Shown piece by piece: positions 46,331 through 58,357 of a DNA stretch of 64,000 nt (position 1 is the stretch's first letter; each line of letters opens with the position of its first letter). The stretch spans positions 69,202,100 to 69,266,099 of the forward strand of contig NC_133773.1 in NCBI RefSeq assembly GCF_003597395.2, read 5' to 3'. The DNA is from Chelonoidis abingdonii. Its lineage: Eukaryota; Chordata; Testudines; Testudinidae. The notes under the pieces were generated by a model. The model had not been told where the DNA came from. It searched no databases and saw only the letters and a program-made list of their open reading frames with translations. Made by a program: the position numbers and the translations under genes.

Positions 46331-46839
46331 AGACCAATGCAGGTTCGAGTAAGTATTTGATTGAGAGAGGAAAATCAAAATGTGACAGATTGAAATTTCA
46401 AACCACGTGGCTGTTTATTAACAGGGATAAGTTACAACTTGGGCCAGGGAAGAGTAATTTATCAGCTAGGAATATTACCAGAATAAAACCATACGCAACT
46501 TGAAACAGTCTATTTACATCCAATAACAAGAAACCAAACGATCTATGATCAACTGCTCACTAAAATCCAAAGCAGATACACAAAACTGAGTAAACTGTAC
46601 ATGCATTAACCGAATATTGTAAAATATACCAACCAACCACAATAGCAATTAATACAACAATTAAACTCTCATACCGTATACACAACTTTGCACCAAGTAA
46701 GGGAAGGGAAAAAGGAAAGAAGAGGCTAAGCAAACAGAGTATTTACAGAAATTAAAATGCACATACCACACTCCAAGCGCAGCTGACCAGAAGTACTGAC
46801 ACCGTGAGCATGACGAATTGGTGGGAAATAATCCAAAAA
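46331..46839. other. Stretch of unknown nature left of the CpG-rich segment
   Basis: AT-rich; runs such as 'aaccaaccacaatagcaattaat' carry no coding signal. Possibly the interior or leader of an LTR element whose promoter lies at 46840-47060, but no gag or pol motif is seen. Confidence 0.25.
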
Positions 46840-47060
46840 CAAAACAAAACGACACGACACGAGCCGGCAAAATCTGGAGGAGACCCTGGCTGAAAGGGTG
46901 ATCAGGCCTTTCAGCTAACACGCGGATACTTCTGCCGTTTTTGGCGCGAGACATAGTTTTATTTGAAGATTCTTACTCATGTCAGCGTCTGATTGGTCCC
47001 TAGCTCCTTCGCCTTCCAGGTTCCGAGCTGGCGCCCTCTACGTAAACAGGATCTGCACCC
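46840..47060 (-). promoter_or_regulatory. CpG-rich promoter-like segment with CCAAT motif
   Basis: On the - strand: ggcgccagctcgg (about 47030), gggaccaatcagacgctg (CCAAT, about 47000-46984), caaataaaactatg (46967-46954), then ATGTCTCGCGCC opening a 97-codon frame (46954-46661; begins MSRAKNGRSIRVLAERPD). CpGs are much denser than in surrounding DNA. Options: the U3-R of an unrecognised LTR (CCAAT then AATAAA in R), or a host promoter plus first exon. There is no clear donor site after the ATG, and the later residues look non-coding, so I lean to an LTR. Confidence 0.35.
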
Positions 47061-47064
47061 GGCA

Positions 47065-47335
47065 CACTACTTTTTTGCATAGGACACCCTACTCTTTTGC
47101 ACATGGCACTAACTTGACCCACAATTGACCAGATAGAAGGATCGAGAATAGGCACACAGCACTATAATGTTGCACACCACACCATAGGGTAGTACACGGC
47201 ACTATGGTGTTGCACACAGGACCAGTATGACCCCTTGACTGACAATTGGCCATACAGATGCCATGTCTGAGCATAGGTTTAGGGTTGCGACAGTACACAC
47301 CTCAGTAACAGAGTATGCAGACACGACATAACCTT
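47065..47335. repeat. Degenerate short tandem repeat rich in 'gcacac..cactat.gtgttgcacac'
   Basis: Imperfect units around ggcacactac, ggcacacagcactataatg, ttgcacaccacacc, acggcactatggtg and ttgcacacagg recur every 25-40 bp. The units are too diverged to set a consensus by eye. Confidence 0.4.
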
Positions 47336-47460
47336 CAGTTATAAACTCTTTAGGGGCAGCAACCATCTTTTTGTTATGTGGGTGTACAGGGCCTAGCACA
47401 ATGGGATCTGAATCCCCAATAGGGGCATGAGGCTGCTTCTGCGATTCATATAATAAAAAG
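47336..47460. repeat. Old amniote interspersed repeat fragment
   Basis: 'aaactctttaggggcagcaacc' (in parts) followed by 'gtgtacagggcctagcacaatggg' (in parts) is a phrase I recognise as a widespread amniote repeat. The family name is uncertain. Confidence 0.5.
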
Positions 47461-49486
47461 GATTATTCTTATAATTTTCTTTTTATATAATAAGCATTTC
47501 TTTAGTGCTTTCCATCTGAAGCTGCTAAGAGACTTTTTCTTGCTTCTGTTCACAAAGGAAGGTATTGCACTTTCAAATCAAAGATCCTAGCCAATCTGCT
47601 CAGTCTTTCCAGAGCTTCCTCAGTCTTTCAGAATTGTCCTAAGCCTCCACTGCTTCAGAGCTTACAGCAATGCCATATGGATAGCTGGTCAGTGAGACTT
47701 CAGTGGAACCAGTTTCCACTGGAGAATGCAATCTAAATGCTTTGCAAAATCATATCAATTTCATCAGTTTCATTTTGGAGGAGGGTAGGAAAGGTTCTGA
47801 CAATGTCAAAATACCATTTTGACATTTTTGTAATAAAACAAACATTCTCATTTTCCTTTTGAAATGACTTTTAAATTTTGAATTATATTTTATATCATAA
47901 TATAAAAAAATCAAATAGACTCAATGACTTTTTTCTGAATTTTCTTTTACAGAATTTCAGATTTTCAGTTTCATTCCTAATCAGTACAAAAACAAATCAA
48001 AACTACATACAGAATGGAATTTCCACTGTCAGCACAGCTCTAGCCATATGCTATATTTGAAAAGAAGAAGGATGTGGATGGATGCCCAGCTCTATTCTGC
48101 CTATTACTGCTAGACACTTTCATGCCTCATGACCCCTCAGAGCTATGATAATGTTCCTGAAGAAAAATTAAAATGGACTAAGCAGTAGTCTGGGTCTTCA
48201 TCAGACATTTTAATTTCTAGTGATCTAGATGCTGATGACTCTTTCAAAGAAAGTGGTCACAGGTACCCTGCTGCACTGCCTCTCTCAGTTTTAGTTAGTC
48301 ATTCTTCATTCAGAAAGCAGCAGTGAGAGTGATTTTATCAAGCTGGAATGTGTAGCTAGTTATGTTTGCTGTGGAAAGTAAGTGGCTGATGAAAATCAAA
48401 GTAAAGGCTTGATTATAGAAATTAACATGAAATGTAAAGGCTACCTCAAGATAAAAAATATACTGGTTATTGAGGCATTCAAATTTTTTTCAGTGGTTCT
48501 ACAGGAACTGCCATTTGCTTGCAGATCCATTTGAGCCAAGTTATGGCAATGAAACAAGTGAGAAGCCACTGGAATGTCTATTATAAAATACTAATAAGAG
48601 AAGATGTACTTAGAAATAAATACAGAAAACTGAAAAAAAAGAAAAAGAGTCATCATATCAAATGTTGACATTTCAAGGAAAGTTTTGTTTTGTTATATCT
48701 GGTAGGACATCCTCTGGGAGGTCAGGTTTGTGTCATGCATTACTTGCAACATATATGGCACAAAGTTGTTGCAGGTTTTCTAGACCTAGATCTGGACTCA
48801 TCCCGGGACTAAAATGCCTATAATAAATTTCGAGAGGTATGATGAATTACTCAGTATTTGTGTTATTAGCAGAAGGTTCTTTGGATTCCCAAACCCTTTG
48901 GGAATCTGATTTGCCTAAGTGTTTATACATTGAACAAACAGTGACATTCTATACAAATATGAACTTTTAAATTATCCTCAGAACACAAACAATTTATGTC
49001 TCTTTTAAAACCCTTGTAGAAAAGGAAAAGGACTACAAAAAAAGACCACTGAAAGGTTGCCTTGTCCCATCAGCCAATACTGTCACGCTACATTACTAAT
49101 CATATCCAACAGTGCTGATTGACAGACGTTCTTTCAATTAGGGAAACTTGGATAAATCACCAGAGTTCTTTTTTCATGATGATTGACATTCAACTTCTAT
49201 TACTAAAAACGGTCTGTGTGTGTGAATTCTAAAGGCAGTCTCCCAAGTTCTTAGAAAAATATGCCAGATGGTGTTTTGCTAGTAGGGAATAAAAAGTTGC
49301 TAAGAATGTCTCTACCCCATATTAATTGGGAGTTAGATATTCAAGATCACCTCTTTACCCATTGTATAAGAAAATGTTACCGTACTCTGTAGGAAATACT
49401 GAACTTGCTTTTGCTAAGAAGGAGATTTGTAGTTGATTATTGTAAGCACTGATTATTTTTGGTCAAGAAGCAGCAGCAGACGCATA
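47461..49486. other. Non-coding stretch
   Basis: AT-rich; 47790-48000 has the 'cattttgacatttttg...aaatgacttttaaattttg' low-complexity style that recurs at 50590 and 53060. No gene recognised. Confidence 0.35.
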
Positions 49487-49601
49487 TGGTGACCAGAAGT
49501 CCCAATTTTATAGGGACAGTCCTGATATTGGGGCTTTTTCTTATATAGGTATCAATTACCACCCCCGGTCCCGATTTATAACACTTGATATCTGGTCACC
49601 C
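49487..49601. mobile_element. Small MITE with ggtgaccag ends
   Basis: tggtgaccag at the left and ctggtcaccc at the right form inverted repeats, flanked by TA (49485-49486, 49602-49603). The body reads 'tcccaattttatagggacag' and 'ggggctttttcttatatagg', a phrase I know from a common amniote MITE. It is 115 bp with no coding capacity. Confidence 0.75.
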
Positions 49602-49603
49602 TA

Positions 49604-50415
49604 CAGATGCACAGTCCTGTGCTGACAGCATGCCCCTTCCCCTTGGGGATGGGCCTATGCCATGCCACAGAGCCCCCCCACCCAACACTGTAACAGCCCT
49701 TCAATTTCCTATGCCCAGTGTCACTCCCAGACCCTGCCACAAATGCACAGTACCCTGCACACCACCACCCCTGCCCAATGCCCCACACAGAACCCCCACT
49801 CCCTAGTGCCCCAACACACAGATCTACTGAACCCACACACAGCCCAGGACCCCCTCCCCTCCAGACACCCCCTTCCTCACACCCTACCTTCCAGTCACAT
49901 TCACTGGCCCTGCTGGGAGGCGAATGTCTGCCTGGCTGAGCTCTAGTGCAGCCACGGCTGGTCCCGGGGAGCGGAATTACTCCAGCCCCGTGGAAGTGGC
50001 GTGATCAGCCAGGCCAGGGCCTGCCCCAGCCTGGGTCCCTCAGAACCCAATTGCCTGGAGGGGCCCAGCCAAGCCCTCCAAACTGCCCCACCAAACTGGC
50101 CGAGACTGGCCAGGCTTCTGCACCAGTCTCAGGTGGCTCAGCTTTGGGGAGACAGGTAGGTCCTCAAAGGTGGTGAGAAGCAGAGACTGCCCGGAGCCAG
50201 AGGTACACTGGGGCCTGGCCAGGGGGCAGAGAGAAGTGGGCAGGTGGTGCCAGGGGGTGAAGAGGAGTCTTTGGCGGGCAGGCCGAGAGGAGCAAGTGGT
50301 GGGCAGGGTGGGATAAGCCAGCAGACTGGTGGGGTCTCAGGGCACAGTGCAAGCAGAGCAGGCTAGTGCCCCTTCTGAGCATGGTCCTGGCTCCATGGCG
50401 CCACTGGCACCATTG
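49604..50415. other. GC-rich island of unknown nature
   Basis: Abruptly GC-rich between AT-rich flanks: C-rich and A/C-rich to about 49900, then G/C-balanced with scattered CpGs, then G-rich to 50400. Overlapping proline-rich frames (49585-49946) exist in three phases, which argues against coding. It is probably the body of a transposon or LTR, but I find no boundaries. Confidence 0.35.
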
Positions 50416-53400
50416 TAAACCCAGCAGTGTGCAGATGAGTGTTCTTTATTTTAAGAGACCATGAAAACTGACTAATAAGAAGTCAGGGAGCCTAGTTACA
50501 CAGTTAAAAGTTGTAGTATCTCCCTTGTAACTGGATTACAAACCTGTGACTTGTTTATAGAAACTAAGCCTTTCCAGTAGAATTGGTCAGAAAATGGAAT
50601 TTCCTTTCTGATGGAAATTTTAACATTTAAAATTCAGTTTTCCTTCTGAATTAGAATGAAAAGATAACATTTCAAAGTTTCCAATGGAACAAAAATTCTG
50701 GAAATATCATATTTGGACCTAGCAACATATTTCATTCTTTCACAGGTATAGTTAAATGGTCCATTAGCCTTGACATTTTTGGCTTACTTTGCAAACAGTC
50801 ATACAGTTTATGTTGAACTCTCACATACTAGCTATGGCAAAGTTTCATTTCTTCCTATGCATGTTTCACACTGAAACCCCACACGATGACTAGTATACAA
50901 TGTGGTAATTAGTTCTTTAAATAAGTAGATGCAAGCAGACATAACTGATCACGTCAGAAACTAAGTTTTTTCCAGCCTTTGCTACTAACAGTCAAAAGAT
51001 CACACCAATTTTTATTGGAAACACTGTTTTGGTGGATGCTATTAAGAACATTTCATCTAACCTCTGCTGTTTCAAGAAAGATTCATTTATAAGGTTAGTG
51101 TGTACATACTACACGAACATAAATGTTTATCTGAAACACACATTTCATTTGGGAAGAAGGTGAGCTTGACTTGCTGTAGCCACTCAGGCATTAAAATCAG
51201 TTGTAAAATTTCCTATTCTTAATAGCAAAGGGAATCTCATGCTAGTACCAGGTATGGAATTACCCATCCCTAACCTTAATCTTTCCATGTTTTGCAGCAT
51301 CACTTGGAAAAAAATATTTTAATAGTTGGTGAAAATCTGTCAAAAATATGGCAGAATTTTTTTCTTCTTGTTCTCCTTGTTGAAACAAAATATATTGCAA
51401 ATTTGTTTCAATAGGCATATGCACCAAGGCACTTGCATGAGGGAACCTTCTCTGTTTGAACTCTAGAGTCGTTATATACCATTTAAAATTTTCATTTATT
51501 CCAGCACCTTTCAACAGCTTTGAAAAATATTGCTAAGACCCGCTGCCGCTGGGAACTACTTTAAGATCCCATCTGTTTTATTAACCAAGAACGATATAGT
51601 GTAGTTTATATAGAATTTGATGTAAGAGGTTGCAGGCTGAAGTTTAGGATTTTAACATTTCTTTTGATTAAAGTTGTCGGTCTTTTAAATAAAATATGTT
51701 AAAGGAATTAGGGACATTAATGAAACATTCTGCCAATACAATAGCAGTAAAGTAATAAGCAATACAAAGTTGTAAAGAAGCAAAAATCTTCTGTTAGAAG
51801 CAATTAGCACATTTTGTGTGCTCAGAAATAAATATATATATTAACAAAAATCATGAGTATAAGCTATTTAAGATTTGACAAGCCTCTTTAATAGAGATGA
51901 AACCAACAAGATTTCTCAAGAAATTACACTGAAAGCTGATAGAAAGGATAAAATTTCTATTGAGTTCTGTAAATTTTTTAGGCCACTCTATTGAACATAA
52001 TAGGAGTTAAGTGAATTTAATAGAAAATATCTGCTATTGAAATCTTTAGGCAGGTTTACATTTTCTATAGAATTTTTTTCTGTTAGATTCTAAAGAAATT
52101 TCCAATGAGGGCTGAGTAATGTTTGATGCTCTAATGCTGGATTAGGATCTACTAGCAGAGGTGCTGTTATGGAGGCCCCTGGAACTCAGTGGAGCTCCAC
52201 AAAAGGTCCATAGAACTTGATCCTGATGCAGGATTAGAGTTTAAGTTACTTTGAGCCACTGCTTGCAGATCTTGGTCCAAAAAGAGGTTGAAAACCTACC
52301 ATTCCTATTGACTGATGTGGAAGATGTGATGGTTCTGAACATCTGAAGAGGTACATAAGGATGTCTTAAATGCTTACTATTATATTTCTCATGGGTTTTC
52401 TATAGCCTTTTGTATTTAGTTATTATTTAATAAATAAATGAATGTCTTTTGACAGTCCTTTAGCAGATAATTACTGTGCTATGCAAATACATTAGGAGTA
52501 AGTGCAAGGGATACAAGAAAAAAAGGTTGAGTGCCGCAGATTCATACATCAACAAACCAATGGTGTGTATCTTTCATATTAGATGTCTATAGTCTTTCTA
52601 AAATAAAAGTGGTCCCAAAGTCTAACTAAAGGATAATTTTAAAATCAAAACAATTAAATTAGGGGCATATATTTAGCCTCTGTTTGAAGGTGGCATTTGC
52701 AACTGCAACCTTTTCACATGCATTTGTGCCTGCAGTTTATTTGTATGTATAAATCTGAGAAGATGCACGTTTAACTACTTGATTATAAATGTTAATCAGG
52801 AATGTAGAGGTGCAACCACTCAGATTTTCATCGCAAGCAGAGAGGATGGACCTCAGCATGGCTGAAGACATCTCATTTAATATCTCACTTATCGAGTTTG
52901 TCATAGTTTGCTGAACTTTAGTTTTTCAGAATATGAAACATAAGGACAGATATAGAAGGGTTTTTTATTTAGTCCTTCTTAATAGAGCAGATCAGAAAAG
53001 CCAACAGAACCTTATTCTGTGAGGAAATACAATTCTGTCTAAATCAAAATGCTGTGTGAAAACATATCAGTTTCACCAAAATTTTGTTTTGGAGTTAAAA
53101 AGAGGAAGATTCCAACATTGTCGAAATGTTTTAACATTTTCAGAACAAAACACTTAAATGATATTTCAATTTTTATTTTATAATACAAAATAAAAAAGTG
53201 TAAGTCAAAACAAAATGCTTTGATCAATCTGAAATAGTTATTTTTAAATTTCTTTCGTGGAGAACCTCAATGTTTTCAGGTTTAATTTTGAATCAAAACC
53301 AAAAAAAACCCCAAAATCTTAAAATCTTTCAGGGAATGGAATTTTCAGCTCTACGCTTACCCTGTCAGAGTTTTCCCATATCATACAACTGCAGCTATGA

Positions 53401-53649
53401 TAAAAAAAAAAAAAAAAAGACAGTTGAGCTGGAGCCCCTTTTTTATAAAAAGGAATGAAGATAAGATGAGAGGACCTCATTTTTGGAACCTGCTCCCTAC
53501 ATTCTCTAAAATAGCCTGAACTGGTTGAGCTTCAGGGTGCATGTCTAGACATACCTCTTTAATAAGGCTTTGGGGCTGGAGGAACGTAAAAGGATTTATA
53601 TTTGTGGGGAAGTGGGAACTGTTTGGATTTAACTTTGTTATGATTAGCC
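50416..53649. other. Non-coding AT-rich stretch
   Basis: Includes fragments of the 'aatttcctttctgatggaaattttaac' style (in parts, 50590-50700) and a poly-A run at 53402-53418. Old repeat wording 'tcctgatgcaggattag' near 52210. No exon, RNA gene or transposon boundary recognised. Confidence 0.35.
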
Positions 53650-54085
53650 ATATTTTGGTTTAAGGCCAGAAGGGACCATCGTGATCATCTTGCCTGACCT
53701 CCTGTACGAAGCAGTCATAAAACTTTCTTGAATTAATGCTTATTTGCACTAGATCATATCTCAAAATAAAATAAAATAAAATAAAAATTCAATCCTGATT
53801 TTAAAAGAGATTCTACCATAAACCTGTTGTTCCAGTGGATAATTGCCCTCACTGTAAAAAATATGAACCTTATTTCCAGTTTCAATTTGTTTAGCTTCAA
53901 CTTTCAACCATTGGATCTTGTTATACCTTTGTCTGCTAGACTGAAGAGCCCAATATCAAGTTTTTATTTCCTATGTAGATGTTTTTAGACTGTGTTCAAA
54001 TCACTCCTTAACCTTCTCTTTAAGATGAACAGATTGATCTCCTTGAATCTAAAGCTCTTAGCTTTAATTTTCATTTGAGTGTATT
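53650..54085 (-). mobile_element. CR1 LINE 3' region
   Basis: On + it reads the complement of CR1 3' sequence: 'ccagaagggaccatcgtgatcatctt', 'gttccagtggataattgccctcactg', 'cagtttcaatttgtttagcttcaac' and 'gtctgctagactgaagagccc' (each in parts). These parallel 61000-61700 in the other CR1 copy. An (AAAAT)n run at 53764-53787 interrupts it. Coding remnants (RRL..L..VYKYL type) are not open. Confidence 0.8.
53764..53787. repeat. (AAAAT)n microsatellite
   Basis: Four to five aaaat units inside the CR1 piece. Confidence 0.9.
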
Positions 54086-54206
54086 TTTAACTTTTGGCAA
54101 GGGGTTTTGATGGCACAGTACATTGTTTTGAGCAATAGACTGATGTTACCCACTTACTATTAAAGGCTATTTACTGGGCATGGACAATGTGCTTAGCAGC
54201 ATCTAT

Positions 54207-55075
54207 GGCCTGGTCTACACTACGCGTTTAAATCGATTTAAAGAGCGTTAAATCAATTTAACGCTGTACCCGTCCACACTACAACGCTCTTTATATCGAT
54301 ATAAAGGGCTCTTTAAATCGATTTCTGTACTCCACCCCGACGAGAGGAGTAGCGCTAAATTCGATATTAACATATCGGATTACGGTTAGTGTGGGCGGAA
54401 ATCGACGTTATTGGCCTCTGGGCGGTATCCCACAGTGCACCACTGACCGCTCTGGACAGCAATCTGAACTCGGATGCAGCGGGCAGGTAAACAGGAAAAG
54501 CCCCGCGAACTTTTGAATTACATTTCCTGTTTGCCCAGCGTGGAGCTCTGATCAGCACGGGTGGCGATGCAGTCTCAAATCCAAAAAGAGCTCCAGCATG
54601 GACCGTACGGGAGATACTAGATCTGATCGCTGTATGGGGAGACAAATCTGTTGTATCAGAGCTCCGTTACAGAACACGAAATGCCAAAGCGTTTGAAAAA
54701 AAATCTCCAGGATACACAGCGCTGCGTGACAAGCGTAACGGGAAGCCAGAGACTCAAATGGACGCTCATGGATGGAGGGGGTACTGAGGACTCCAGCTAT
54801 CCCACAGTCCACAGCAGTCTCTGAAAAGTATTTGCATTCTTGGCTGAGCTCCCAATGTCTGTAGGTTCAAACACAGTGTCTGGCGTGGTTCAGGGAATAG
54901 CTCCTCAGTTTCTTCCCCCCCCCCACCACGTGAAAGAAAAGGGAAAGAAATCATTTCTTGACTACTTTCAATGTCACCCTATGTGTACTGAATGCTGCTG
55001 GTAGACGCGATGCTGCAGCAGTGAAGAGCAGTATCCGCTCCTCTCCCTCTCCCTCTCCCCGGTGGTAGACGGTGC
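54207..55075. mobile_element. Harbinger derivative, one terminus only
   Basis: Begins ggcctggtctacactacg (54207), continues with the AT palindrome (54290-54305) and shared text to about 55075. Beyond that it no longer matches the copy at 58358, and no second inverted repeat was found before 55600. It is oriented opposite to the element at 2182. On + it keeps a SANT-type scrap, AWTVREILDLIAVWGDKS followed by ELRYRTRNAKAFEK, near 54596-54705, then loses the frame. It is either truncated or joined to unrelated sequence. Confidence 0.75.
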
Positions 55076-57321
55076 CATAGGACTAGTAACTGTCCTCATG
55101 AATATCTAACATGCTGACATCGAGGCCAACATTGCTGCTACTATCAAGCTGCCATTTTGTCTACCGCCATTTTGTCTACAAGCTACAACCTCTGTGTTTT
55201 AAGATGTCACAGACAGAAATATTACAAGGCACTACTCTCCCAACACGTACAGTACACCAGCACTACGAGCACATAAAAAGCGCTGATTCAATGTGCATTC
55301 ACTGATATTATTCCTCCTGAACTCACAGCCTCACTGTGTGGAAACTCTCCAGATTAAGGACCGTTGCTGCTTGCACTAGAGTTTGCTTACAGAGCAACAT
55401 AAAACTCTCCTTTCTGCTTAATCACATGCAAGCACTCTGAACACCAGCTCTCAGAAGCTGCCCACTAGACTGCTGATCAGATTGCAAGAGGATGTAGATA
55501 TATTTTTGAGCTGAATCTATGAAGGTATCCTTATAGAACATGATATGCCTGAGATTAATACATGCTGCCACTGGATGTCACTGATGCTCTGCTTGTATAG
55601 CATACATACTGTAATTAAACAGGAATTAAATGTGATCATTGAAGAGAAGACCACCCCCACCCCACCCCCACACACACAATGTGAAATCATAAAAGAAATA
55701 GACATGTGACAGAAAGGTTAAATTATCAACGTGTACAAATTGTATACTTCAATGGTATTTATTTCTAAGGGATTAATGGTTCTATCTATAAATTGATACT
55801 ACATCACTGTGTCTTAACAGATTCATGCTACAGTCTGAAAGGGAAAAGGCTTTTCAGTGTCTCAGTGATTTGGTACATGACAGTGCTCAAATTGAGAGTG
55901 GGGACAAAGATAGTTATACTAAATCCCTACTTTAAATGCTGCCAGTTGGTAAAAGCTGCACATAAGAAAACCTTGTTGAGAAAGAGTTGAGGTATACCAT
56001 CATTTTATTTGAAGAGATGGTGAAAAGTAGCAATTCAAGACCCTAGGATGCAGAGGAATAATTGTTGTAAATATACTAAAATACCGGTGATACCAAGTAG
56101 GTCTCAACCCTCAGTGTTCCTGGGTTGCATTTTTGTTAATATTGTAAAAAGATAAGTTTAGGAAATCCTACCTTTTGATGAGTCCACATGGAGAAAAACC
56201 AGCCACAATACAACAGGTTGGAACAACTGCATCACATATTATATTAAGAACAGCTATTGACATAGAGATAGAGACATAGATATAGAGAATTTCTAACAAT
56301 GTCTTTAGTTTGAATTATAGTCGTCAATAGAACTCTGATATGTAGTTAAGGCCCAATCCTCTGAAGGGTTGAGCACCTTAAACTCCCTCTCCTGTTGTGA
56401 TTCATGGTTTCTGCTATTTTTACCTTCTTTTTCTTGTGATGTTTAAGTCTTGTAGGAAAACCAAACATGATGTAAAGTAGGCTCTGAGGAGTTCTGATCC
56501 CTTTTCTTACAAGCAAGGAAACAATGATACTGGAGTGGGAGGGGAAAGGGTAGCATGAGCAATGACCTGATGTTGTTCTTTCCTTCCCACCCTGAAGTCC
56601 CTTCGGTCTGCTTCATCGCCTTTTTCTCACCACCACCTCTTTCTTGAGAGGCTTTTAAAAACTTATTTTCTTGTGAATAATTGAGACTTCTGAATCAACG
56701 ATCTCCTTGCCACTTAATCACACGCAAGCACTCAGGTTGAGTTCTGAACATCAGGTTTCAGAAGCTGACCACTAGACTGCTGATCAAATTGCAAGAGGAT
56801 GTAGATATATTTGTAAGCTGAATCTATGAAGGCATCCCTATAGAACATGATATGCATGAGAATGAACCATAACCTGCTGTGGAATACTGCGCTGAAAGGC
56901 ATGAACCGGAGTCTCTACCATCTTCAAGAGAGCATGCAGGCACTGAGTTACTGCCCAAATGCACTTCTGGGATTTGCTTTTATGGGTTACTTAGAAACAT
57001 GATACAATACAGGCCACAGCCTACCCAAGCTTGAGTTTCCAATCTCTCTGTTACAGCTCTCTCTGTGTACAAATGGCCCATTTGCACTTCCTTTGTGACT
57101 CCACCTGCCACAATGGGTCAGCAGAATGTATACAGGTTTCTCAAACCTCAGGACAATTGTCTGCTTCCATGCTGAATGTGGGCACCTCACATTCATGGGG
57201 ATCAGAAATAGTCCAACCTTTGACACCATCACCAGCTCTGTGGTTACTGAAGAAGATGGAATTGCACGTTTTGGAACTGCAATCACAAAGAGGCTACATG
57301 ACTGCTACTCAACAGCCCAGT
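55076..57321. other. Non-coding stretch containing a diverged local duplication
   Basis: 55417-55553 and 56713-56860 are copies of one sequence (shared 'ctagactgctgatca', 'attgcaagaggatgtagata', 'ctgaatctatgaagg' and 'tatagaacatgatatgc'), about 85-90% alike with one indel. 'ctgctactatcaagctgccattttgtctac' (in parts) at 55130-55170 recurs near 57878-57906. A C-rich run lies at 55650-55672. No gene recognised. Confidence 0.5.
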
Positions 57322-58075
57322 TGTAACAGGATGGTCTATCTCTAAGATCTAGGGGATCCGGATCCAGCCAGCCCTGTTTGATTATGAGACCCAGCTGGGA
57401 GGGAGTCATAGCCTATAAATGGCTATGATAGCTTAGTGAGCAGAAGTGAGACAGGCTCCTTACAGTAGAAGAAGAAGAATTGAAGGGAAAAAGTGTATTG
57501 TTCTGTCAGCACTGAGATAATAAGGGGGAAAGCCTCTGGGAACTGTAGCCCATGGTGGAACATGGAACACCTCTGTTTTGAAAGTTTGCCTAAGTTTTGT
57601 GTTTGAGTTAACAAATTGTGCCCTGAGGGAAGGGCCTGAAACTGACTTGGGTGTGGTGCTGAGTTCCTCCTGGACTGGCGAAGGAACCACCAGCCTACAC
57701 AAGGGGTCTGCCCAATGAGGAGAATTTTCATTCTGGAACAGTCATCCAGAGCCAGGATGGCCAGCAGGTTCAAAGATAGAACACAGCTCTCATCTACTGC
57801 AGAAAGTTCTGGCACCATTGCTGCAGTTGTGCTATAATCAGGTTTATCAGGTTAACTGTTGCTGCAGTAGTAGCTGCTGCTACTATCAATCTGCCATTTT
57901 GTCTACTTCTGTAATAACAACTTGCACCCCACATTCAGTAGGGTTAGATATATCCCACTGCTTGACACTAGTTCTAATAGGATCACTCTTTCAATACTTT
58001 TGTGCCAGGGTAGGAAAGGAAATCAAGGGGAAATAAACACAATTTAAGCACCCTTTTGGCTGTTTGCCTCCTGGG
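57322..58075 (+). mobile_element. LTR-like sequence
   Basis: Starts TGTAACAGGATGG. A TATA box TATAAA occurs at 57414-57419 within 'gcctataaatggc', and AATAAA at 58032-58037, an LTR-like spacing. The right boundary is not defined and no target duplication was found. Frames of up to 131 codons on - (57423-57818) have no motif. Confidence 0.35.
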
Positions 58076-58357
58076 AGACATTTATTCTCTCACTGTTCCC
58101 TTTTTACTGGGGCGGCTTCACTAAAACAATAGGAAACATCCTTTCAGTAGAGTACCATATAGTCCCAGTCCTCCCTACGTCAGGTAGATGGTGAATAAAT
58201 GAGTGAGTGTTGGTCCCTTTCCCAGACTTTCATGCTCTCCTGTCTGTATGAATGGAAGGAAGCTAAGTCCTGCTGTTCTTTCCTAGAACCACTTTATTAG
58301 CCCATTGATAAATGTAGCTTTCTATTGCTTCCCTGTTAACTAGGCACAGTTGTCTGA

